DNA of 64,000 nucleotides from Cercophora sp. LCS_1 (lineage: Eukaryota > Ascomycota > Sordariomycetes > Sordariales > Lasiosphaeriaceae), in assembly GCA_036250225.1 (NCBI GenBank), contig JAPZLL010000012.1, positions 496,001 to 560,000 on the forward strand. The letters are read 5' to 3'. The notes under the pieces were generated by a model that was not told where the DNA came from, did no database searches, and saw only the letters and a program-made list of their open reading frames with translations. Positions 48,654 to 56,206 of this stretch are shown one piece after another (within the stretch, counting starts at the first letter, position 1; every line of letters starts with the position of its first letter). A program made the translations under genes and the position numbers.

Positions 48654-49866
48654 CGAGGGCAATGAGGGTTACTGAGTGAGAGCATCACGGGCGGGGCCTT
48701 TAGCATTGGCAATTTAGATCCTCCGAGTTTGAGAAGCACATCTTTAGGTAGCTGGCTAAAAGGTGCAGGCCTAGCAGGCCCAGGGCAAGTATACTACAGC
48801 AGATCCTTCCTTCTTTCCTTCCTTGCCTGTATAATAACTCCCACGCCTGTGTGTATAGGTATATAAACCTTGTTCTTTCCTGCGGCTAAAAGGGCCCCTT
48901 ACCCCTATTTACACCCCCTATCTTGGCACCGCTCAAACCCTTTGGCACCGCTCACAAAAAGCACCGCTCGCACGACTCAACGGATCAAACTGCCTTGCGC
49001 GGCTTACATACGCCTTTGGCTTACTGTTTTGTTCCGGGGCGGTTTCGCTCCCAAAGCAAGCTATAGTGTGATTTTGAGCCGTTACCCTGTCACGGGGCTA
49101 GGCCCTGGATAATTAATCTAGCCAAGGCCAGACCCATCGGTGTATTTATCCCCAGTAGGTTCCTCTGCAAGGACCTCTTTCTTTCTTCTTCGTCGTTTAA
49201 TAAGACCAATCCTCTTGGGCCACTTCTGGCTTCTTCCTTGGTGGAAACCATCACATACCCTTCTCCTTCGTGGGTCACCAAGCTCATTCCTTGGGGGGGA
49301 CCTCGTTTCTAAGCGGTTATCAACAGCTTCCGTTTCCAGTGTCCAGGCTTTTTCCCCCTCAGATTTGAAGTCTTTCGCAATATTGCGCCGCAGTCCCCCC
49401 GATATGGGTGCTCGGCTCTCTTTTTAACCTCTCAGACCTGGAACTTTTTACAATTCCTGAGGTTGCCACTGTCAACTTTCCAAGAGCCAGGAATTATTGA
49501 GAAACGAATCACGCCTCAGGCTCGTTCACGCCCCAGTTGGCTAGGTAATCTGCCTATCTCTTACATTCTCATTGACATAAAAAAGCACGTAGAACACGTA
49601 GTGTGGTATTCTGCTGTATGCTATGGATGGTGTAAAGAAGGAAAGTGTGAATAGCTGCAAACCTGCAGCTATATAAAGCCCCATGGGCCACACTTATCTA
49701 TCCTATCTATCCCCCACCATGACATTACTGATGCCTTGGGCATCACTTCCCACAATCCTGTGTCACTCAGCTCCCAGCCTGACTTTCTGTTTATAGCTAG
49801 GCTCTTACGGCCTCCGAACATTTTGCTACTAGGGGCTGTTTGCGACTGAAAACCACCAACATCAAC
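48654..49866. other. Gene-poor stretch with promoter-like end
   Basis: Short frames only. The minus-strand frame 49287-49090 is smooth but matches nothing I recognise. The end carries TATATAAA at 49670-49677 and a TATC/CTAT-rich leader before the small ORF at 49867. Confidence 0.45.
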
Positions 49867-50118
49867 ATGGCGGACAAGCCAATGTTGGCCAAGACTAAGT
49901 CAACGTTGAGGACCTCCTGCTCCATCACTGCTCATGAACACGAAACGGTCGAAGCGAGTCCCGGCCCCTCTCCGTTCTCTCCATCCGCCTTCTCCACTCC
50001 GGTATACCGATCGCCGACCCCGTACGAGATGTACCGGGAGATTTCCGAGGTTTCAGACCAAGTATCTGCTCGTCACGTAATACAGATCAGCCAGAAAGCA
50101 TCTGGCGCGTTCAACTAG
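49867..50118 (+). CDS. Short hypothetical protein
   Basis: From ATG 49867 (context ATCAACATGG) this gives 83 residues: MADKPMLAKTKSTLRTSCSI, then a Pro/Ser-rich stretch and an acidic/polar tail. A TATA box lies 190 bases upstream. The frame is open from 49840. No domain, signal peptide or membrane span is visible. A short ORF of this size could be chance; the promoter-like upstream sequence is the only support. Its stop is TAG, and the same frame continues for 15 further codons to the next stop. Confidence 0.3.
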   Translation: MADKPMLAKTKSTLRTSCSITAHEHETVEASPGPSPFSPSAFSTPVYRSPTPYEMYREISEVSDQVSARHVIQISQKASGAFN

Positions 50119-50501
50119 AAGGTGGGAAAAGCAGTACCATTCTCCGGCACACTGCAATAGGTTAGCGGTTAGCTGGCGCTCTTCGGGTAGGTGTGCTGCA
50201 AGGGGAAAACCCTACATCCTGATGCGCAGCGTGCTCTAGTAGTTAGGTACGTTTTAGGTTCAGACGACAAGAGCAACAACAACAACAACAACAACGTGAA
50301 GCTCGTGAAGTAACTAACTACGGATTGTTTCAGGGAACTCACTGTCCACATCCGCGACTTTATGCCATACCTCCCCGTTGGCCAAGTAGGTGAAGCTGAG
50401 AGGGGCTTCTACATTGAGGCCGATGTTACACTAGATTGTCGGCGACTCGCGCTCGCGCTTCCCAAGCTCATTTGTAGTACGATCGGCCTCACCTCTCACA
50501 C
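50119..50501. other. Intergenic with CAA microsatellite
   Basis: A (CAA)n-type run lies at about 50274-50295. The remainder has no supported gene; the frame 50362-50562 runs into the duplicated fragment that follows. Confidence 0.45.
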
Positions 50502-51030
50502 GAGTGCTTTCGGTTGGCGTTTGCCAAAAAGGGCCAAAGTCTTCAAGCTAGTAATCTTATAGATAAGATGCATAAAACCTTCTTTGACATAGTTGGGGAA
50601 GTAAACGAGGGAAGTAGTACTAAACTTTGAAGCGATAGTTGCTTTTAGCTCTACCATTACCTTCTAGGCCTTTTTTTGCTACAAATATACACCAAAACTA
50701 ATGCCATTTGCCATTTTAGGATATTTTTGATGCATAATTATTATTCAAAAACACACCTATGTTGTCGCTTGATGGCTCCATGCATTTCACTTTTACAATT
50801 GTAAATAAACAATGACGGTAATAGTTATGCGCTTCAATTTTTGCACACCTCATTAAGGACACCTATATGCATTTTGACAAGGCTTTTACTTTTTATCTCT
50901 TCCCCTTTTACTGTTTTGCTTTTCCGTGTCATAGATCTGGGGGAGTTGGTTGCATCTCGCATCACCCGACGTATTGGATATTCTCTCGAGGATTATTACC
51001 GGTTCAACCCGGTATTCAAGAGCTCTTTAT
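50502..51030 (+). pseudogene. RIP-like decayed duplicate of the 3' end and flank of the NAD(P)H-hydrate dehydratase gene
   Basis: 50502-50635 aligns without gaps for most of its length to the last exon of the hydrate dehydratase gene (5861-5989). It keeps GCCAAAAAGGGCC, the TTGGGGAAGT stretch and the terminal CTTTGAAGC, while most differences are C-to-T or G-to-A (for example GGCCAGTGATCTCACGG against AGCTAGTAATCTTATAG). The similarity extends into the downstream flank: 50660-50830 resembles 6275-6420 and 50939-51010 resembles 6117-6176, so block order is changed. There are no upstream exons and no promoter, so this is a dead fragment. It is strongly AT-enriched compared with its source, as expected after repeat-induced point mutation. 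Confidence 0.8.
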
Positions 51031-51342
51031 ATACTATAGAGATCCTGTTGTAACGTGCTGCGTGGAAGATGCCCTGAAGGGGTTTGCGTATCGTATCTGT
51101 GAGGTCCCCGCGATGGTTTTTGCGAGCTTTTCGTGATTCGGATTGGTGAGGAGTATGGCGAACCTCGAGAGATTCTGGGTTTGAAGGAGGAGGAGGAGAC
51201 GGAGGAGGAGGAGAAGGAGGAAGAGGAGGAGAGGTTTGGAAATTTGAAATGGAGGCTGATTAGAAACACTGAGAAGTGGGGTTGGGTCTACCAAGCCCTT
51301 GAGGAAGGAGGTTGGGAAGTAGAAGCGGGTCACATGGGATAA
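51031..51342 (+). pseudogene. Possible frameshifted gene fragment
   Basis: Frame one reads DPVVTCCVEDALKGFAYRIC, then EVPAMVFASF and a stop at about 51134. A second frame continues at once with VIRIGEEYGEPREILGLKEE, an acidic run (EEETEEEEKEEEEE) and NLKWRLIRNTEKWGWVYQAL. The two halves read as one protein if one base was lost or gained near 51130. The GAG-rich run at 51190-51235 is a simple repeat that could mimic coding sequence. I do not recognise the family; the call rests only on the continuity of the two frames. Confidence 0.3.
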
Positions 51343-51771
51343 ATTTCTTTGGGCTAAGTCGTTTCGCTCTTGCCCTCAAACCAGCAATCCCATGCCATCC
51401 ATGTGGCCATTTACGAACCGTCTGGAACCTTCCGCGTGACTGGTTTCTCGTACCAGAGGAAGGTACGTCTGTAGCCCCAATCTCCGCCTCGACTCCATAT
51501 CGGGGAACCCCCTCCTCTTGAATCTCTTCCTTTCAACCTTTCCCTCGACCTTCTCAACCTTCCACAAACCAAATCTCACAGACTCGATAATCTGGGCTCG
51601 GCGGTTGCATACCCTGTCTCACCAACCCAAACCACGGAGACCTCACGCACACAATCACGGAAACATCACAGGTACGTCGCGGAAAATCCCCTCAGTGTAT
51701 CATACCCTCAGCGCTTTACAACTCCAATCTTACATTATTGGAAAGTCAGTCACCTTTAAACATCCGCGGTA
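51343..51771. other. Leader/promoter region of the 51,772 gene
   Basis: No independent gene is seen. The C/T-rich sequence of 51500-51770 looks like a fungal 5' region. A GTACGT near 51671 could begin a leader intron, but no acceptor stands out. Confidence 0.4.
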
Positions 51772-53491
51772 ATGTCGGAGGAACTCCTTCTGCGGGCCTA
51801 CCAGCCGCGAGACGGAGAGGAGTTCCTGATCGGAAGGGATGACTTCATTGTTTCCAGCGAGTACAAGGATCGGCAATACTTTCGTATCATTCGGTACCGC
51901 GAACCGGACGAGACGACCCTCGGCGGCTCCGGGGTGGCGGAGAGGACCCTCGATGCTGTGAAGGCGGACAAATCGCATGCGGGCTTATCCTGGGACAAAG
52001 CCAAACTCGAAATCGAGGGAGCCCGACCCGAAGAGCTCGCTGTCGTGGTCGGCATCATGCTGCTGGATAAGCCGGACCTGGGCAAGGCTAAGGAGGGAGT
52101 GCCGAAGGAATTGATCTCACCAATCAAGCATGCGATCGTCGTGGCAAGGCTTCACGCTTTCCAACGGGCGAATTTGTACGTGCTCATCGGCAAGTGCAAG
52201 GAGTCTAAGCTCTGCTACACAATGCCCATCGGACAGAATGATCATTGCCTGCTGGCATATTTTCCGGAGTGGCTTGGCTCTGGACCAGCGCTCATCGGCT
52301 GGATCAATAAAACCAGGAAAGAGAGAAATGCAGAGTTGAACACCAGAATCAGGGAATTCTGCAAGAATTACGCCAGCCCGGATCATGCCGTCAGCATCGA
52401 AGAGGAGCTCAAGATCGACCACGAATACGACATCTTGGATGCCATGTGCCAGGCCATGAGCCTCTATACCGCCTTTCCAGACCCCGCCTTTATAGCTCAG
52501 GCTATGGACATAATGCACACAATCAGTTCGTCTGTATTGAAAACCACGGTAGTGTGCCCCACGGAAAAGGCCCTGAAGAGGCTGGACATGCTGTTCAACG
52601 GTTGAGACAAGTACGAGATGATTGAGGCACAGGCGGTCCGGACTGTCTGCAAGGTACGACACACGGTTTTATCAATGCATAAACAATGTGCCAGATACTA
52701 ACGGGGTATTTTAGAACCTATGGGACAAGGAGATTGACGCCGTCCGCATATGGGAGCTCGGGAAGGCCATCTGGGAATTCAACAAGAAGGGGGCGAATGC
52801 CAACATCGGATTTGACCGTAACGTGTATGTGAACATGCTCTTGACCTTCGAGGGTCTGGCGGACTGCAAGCATGGCGAAGGCACAGCAATCAAGGACCCC
52901 AAGGACCTCCTGGACATATTGAGTCGTACCATGGCAATGGTAACGAAATCCCACAACCTTCCGCACAAACGCGATCATGCCGAGGGCCCGATGTTCTCAC
53001 CGTCAGAGGAGCCAATCCAGTCGGTATTCCGCCAATTCGTCAAGAACGAGCTGAAGATGAAAGAGAAGCTAGAGCATGCGATTCAGTCACACGGAATCGC
53101 GGTCAAGAGACAGCTAGGGCTTGATGCTCCACAGCGTCAGGGCGAGGACCGTCTGAAGTCCAAGGAGGAGGTACAAGCGCTCTTGCAAACCCTGGCGCTG
53201 TCATACGACCCGGAGGAGAAACGCATCGCTGAGCAGCGCCTTCACCAGTGGAATGCAACGGTGACAATGGCGGGAATTAATGCTATACACGACCTGCTGC
53301 GTTGCGATAGCGAGAGGTTAAAGGGGACCGCAAGCCTCGTTTTGAAGTATCTCGGTGACGCGTCTTCATCTGACGAGGAGTCCTCATCTGACGAGGAGTT
53401 TTCGGCTGACAAGACCAGCTCCCGGCAAGGTGCCACCAACGCCACCAATGCCGCCTCGCGTATTGCCCACCTTGGCGAAGAGGAAAGCTAG
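51772..53491 (+). CDS. Uncharacterised fungal protein, frame interrupted by an in-frame TGA
   Basis: The first frame (51772-52605) gives 277 residues ending MLFNG before TGA. The same frame then continues (DKYEMIEAQAVRTVCK) into a 61-nt intron, 52654-52714, with GTACGA donor, TACTAAC branch and TTTTAG acceptor. It resumes in frame as NLWDKEIDAVRIWELGKAIW to a TAG at 53489. Ignoring the TGA, one protein of about 550 residues is encoded, ending in an acidic Ser/Asp/Glu tail (SSSDEESSSDEEFSADK). More acidic coding-like sequence follows the TAG. Alternatively a second protein could start at ATG 52618. No known domain is visible; the N-terminal half is mixed alpha/beta in character and the C-terminal half largely helical. 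The gene is either recently broken or recoded. Confidence 0.6.
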
Positions 53492-53702
53492 ACAGACTCA
53501 GATGGTTCATACGAATCAGGCGGAACAGTCAAGGGGACAGACGGCGATGATTGGAGATGAGCGATGTTGGTGCCAGTGATGACAAGTCGACCGACACCGA
53601 CGAGACTGAGGAGGAAGAGTGGTAGGATGGTCATCGAGCGCGAAAGAGGAGGAAGTATGAATAATGTAAATATAATGATCTGTATTTTGGTGAGTAGGTG
53701 AC
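53492..53702 (+). pseudogene. Remnant acidic tail downstream of the 53,489 stop
   Basis: After the TAG the same frame gives TDSDGSYESGGTVKGTDGDDW. One base out of frame it is followed by MSDVGASDDKSTDTDETEEE, then EW and TAG at 53622-53624. Both pieces share the Ser/Asp/Glu bias of the preceding tail, so the ancestral protein probably ended here and has since acquired a nonsense codon and a frameshift. Confidence 0.45.
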
Positions 53703-54389
53703 TCAAGTGACAGCCAGATCAATAATTACAAAAATGATAGCACAGCCCAAGCTCGAGAAGTGAAGACCTATTGAACGTGGGATTGGCGAAGGGGTGTACA
53801 GGGCTTGATGCGGTGCGGTAGCCGGCATGGGCGGCACAGACGAGTCCAGTGCATTTGCGCGCTTGATACCTGAAACCAGGCGCTTGTAGTAGGCTGAAAT
53901 GCGTATTAGTGACCCAATAAATAAATGACAGGAGTGTCAATATTCTCACCGGCCAATTGAGTATTCTCCACAAGTGTTCAACCGCCGGACTTGCCCTTTG
54001 CAACGGTGACCCCATCGCTTTTCACGTGACGCTTCAAATTGTGTTGAACGCGGAAAGGAGTCTGTTAGTGACGTAATCAGTAATGTAATTAGTTATTTAG
54101 TTAATGAACCTACGCTGTGGCCGCAAAAAGAATGCTCCTCTCCGTTGGTGGCCACATTGAACGCGCAGAACCGAATGCCCACGGGAATAACAACTTCACC
54201 GGCTTCATTCAGATTAAAAGCGGGGTGATTATCGGGACGGCTTTTCAGATTGGCGTAAAATTGATGGTCGTCCTGTCAATATGTCAGTAAATATTTGTTG
54301 ATATCATCAGTGAAGTTTCAACGGATGCTTACGGTTGAGGTGTACGAGCTAGTCCTGCGGGGACCCAGACCACCCGAACCTGACGCCAT
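53703..54389 (-). CDS. Small uncharacterised protein with IPVG-Cys/His segment, frame interrupted by an in-frame TGA
   Basis: Exons 54389-54333, 54272-54114 and from 54061 on give a 99-residue protein ending at TGA 53980-53978. The middle reads GEVVIPVGIRFCAFNVATNG, then EEHSFCGHSTPFRVQHNLKR and HV, a Cys/His arrangement that looks like a degenerate zinc-binding unit. Past the TGA the same frame runs TLVENTQLA into a further intron (53949-53894, GTGAGA donor, CACTAATAC branch, TTTCAG acceptor). It resumes as YYKRLVSGIKRANALDSSVP and ends with a hydrophobic C-terminus (LGCAIIFVIIDLAV) at TGA 53705-53703. If read through, the product is about 173 residues with a C-terminal membrane anchor. Introns and frame are too well kept for random DNA. 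Function is unknown. Confidence 0.55.
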
Positions 54390-54845
54390 TGTTGGGTTGT
54401 TGGCTAATTCGTGATTACATCAAGGAGCGCTTGGTGAGATCCTGTTCTGTAGTGCAAGGAAGAAAAGGTTGAATCCAGAAGAAAAGGAAAGGGAGGAGAG
54501 GGGGGGTGTGTTTTGCCAGAAACAGGTGGGTGCGAGCAGCATCACTCTTATTTATACTTTTCGGAGCTCTCACAAACTTTGACTGTAGCTGTTGAGGAAG
54601 GAGCCATCGTTGGGAAGGAAGGAGCCACTCCAATTCTGCCACTTCAACTATTGTCCATGTCCTGGTTCATTGGAGTTCTTTCCTTCTGCAACGGCACCAC
54701 CTGATCAGACCCACAAGAGATATTGTTTGGGCTCCTTTCTCTCACAAACTCTGCGACTTCAAATATATTTTGAGCAGCACCCCTCCTCTAGAACTGCTTT
54801 CTTTCAACCTTCAAAACCACACTCTAGACTGCTGTAGGGGCGATT
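54390..54845. other. Divergent intergenic between two island genes
   Basis: These 456 bases separate two outward-facing unrecognised genes whose products share an IPVG segment. The last 70 bases (54777-54845) are also found, diverged, upstream of the fragment at 6.9-7.1 kb. A repeated C/T-rich element around CTCACAAACT(T/C)TG occurs at 54570 and 54742. Confidence 0.45.
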
Positions 54846-55118
54846 ATGCCGTTCGAGATGGAGAACGGTGACCCGGGCCAGCTGTTTATATTCCAAAGCA
54901 AGGAATTCAAACGCGTCTCTGAAATTGCTCGCGGAATTCGGACAGAGATCGACAAACACGGTGCAGAATTCATACCTGTTGGCTATCTTTATCATTGCCA
55001 TGCGATTATGCGGTGCGAATATAATTTGCCTCATTTTGAAACAATGAAAAACAAACAGCGCCAACTCCAAATATCGCTGAGCTCCAGCTCAGGGTCGACA
55101 CTGGGCGTGAAGCGTTAG
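54846..55118 (+). CDS. Small uncharacterised island protein
   Basis: ATG 54846 gives 90 residues: MPFEMENGDPGQLFIFQSKE, then FKRVSEIARGIRTEIDKHGA, EFIPVGYLYHCHAIMRCEYN and a basic, Ser-rich end. The segment EFIPVGYLYHC resembles EVVIPVGIRFC of the divergent neighbour. The frame ends with TAG at 55116-55118 but stays open for 52 more codons to TGA 55275-55277 (GDGEAHNSGTEEQDQKTRIA and onward). A decayed relative of its 5' part is at 7110-6928 on the minus strand, with the start codon destroyed. This shows the start region has been copied and that the ATG here is likely the true start. Family and function are unknown. Confidence 0.5.
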   Translation: MPFEMENGDPGQLFIFQSKEFKRVSEIARGIRTEIDKHGAEFIPVGYLYHCHAIMRCEYNLPHFETMKNKQRQLQISLSSSSGSTLGVKR

Positions 55119-55478
55119 GGCGATGGTGAGGCGCACAACTCCGGAACAGAGGAGCAAGATCAAAAAACTCGCATTGCGTGGCCTCAACGCGATATTTCCC
55201 AGATTTACGGCTACAAGACCCGATCTCCTGGACACACCTACCACCGACTTCTTAGGGCTAACTTGGCTCGCAGTTGACCAAGTCCAGGCGTAACCCGTTG
55301 CGGGCGGAATGAGTGTCGCAGTCTTCCAGCAGTTTTGTGCAGCACTACAACAAATGGCCGGTTTACAACATTTGGCAATTTACGCCCCAGCACAGAGGGC
55401 ATTTTGTTCGATTCAACACTGTCGAGATTCCTCCTCGGCTCTTCATTGACTAAGTTCAAGCATGCCGTGCCCCCCGCC
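55119..55478. other. Post-stop open frame and 3' intergenic
   Basis: The first 159 bases keep the frame of the preceding gene open to TGA 55275-55277. The rest has no supported gene and lies tail-to-tail with the Cys-rich gene on the minus strand. Confidence 0.4.
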
Positions 55479-56206
55479 CTATGTACCCTTCCTCGCCCTC
55501 TCTCCCTTCTCCCGCTCCTTTTGTGCTATCACCGCCTCATAGTCCTTACACGACTCATGCTGGCTCTTGCACCGCGCACACGTTTTCCCGCCCGGAAGCA
55601 TCCGGCATTCCGCAAAATCATCGCCATCGCCCAACTTTGCCACTCGGCATTTGTAGCATGGTTCGTCTCGCAGCGGCCACGCTAGCTGGTCCCGTCGTGC
55701 TTGTTCCCGCTGTCTCTCGTTTTTCGTTTTGCCCTGTGCGTCCCTCTGGGGTGGGGAGGTGGACGACGAGGCGGGCGTCCTCCCCCTGGGTGCCCGGGGC
55801 TTCTTGGTTGCCGCGGAGGTCTTGGTCACACCTGTCGGCTGGCGTGTGGGGAGGGCGTGCCGACGGGTGGCGGTGACTTGGGTCGTGGGCGGCGATGTCG
55901 AGGGCCGCGCCGAGGGGAGGGGACGCCGGGGAGCAGGGGGCGGTGCGTTGGTGTCGGGGGACAGTGGGGCTGGGCTGGAAGTCGCGGGCGTCGAGTCGGG
56001 TGCTGTGACCCTGGCGGATTTGCTGAAGCCGACCAGAATGTGGGCGACTTCGAGGGCTTCTGCGTCTGTTGGGGACGCGCGGTTAGTTGGGGTTACAAGG
56101 GACAGAGAAGGAAAGAGTGTGGAAGATGGAGCATACCGCATGCCTTGGTACCACGCGTGGTGGACTCCTCCTCGGCAGCAACTGTCATCTTTCTGGGGGC
56201 GCTCAT
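55479..56206 (-). CDS. Fungal Cys-cluster protein (DUF3716-like), Pro/Thr-rich
   Basis: Two exons, 56206-56137 and 56065-55479, join through a 71-nt intron (GTATGC donor, CTAAC branch, CAACAG acceptor) to 218 residues. The N-terminus is MSAPRKMTVAAEEESTTRGT; a long Pro/Ser/Thr-rich linker follows (about residues 45-140). A basic patch (KTKNERQREQARRDQLAW) precedes a C-terminal cysteine cluster: PCYKCRVAKLG, then ECRMLPGGKTCARCKSQHES and CKDY. The spacing C-x2-C ... C ... C-x2-C-x6-C resembles the small zinc-binding domain DUF3716, common in repeat-rich fungal regions and near transposons. No catalytic domain is visible. DNA or chromatin binding is a guess. Confidence 0.7.

Noticed and set aside
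49125..49149. Minus-strand hexapeptide YTDGSG resembling the start of a retroelement RNase H domain
   Set aside because: The surrounding frame stops within a few codons and no other RNase H or reverse transcriptase motif is nearby; a six-residue match is not evidence.
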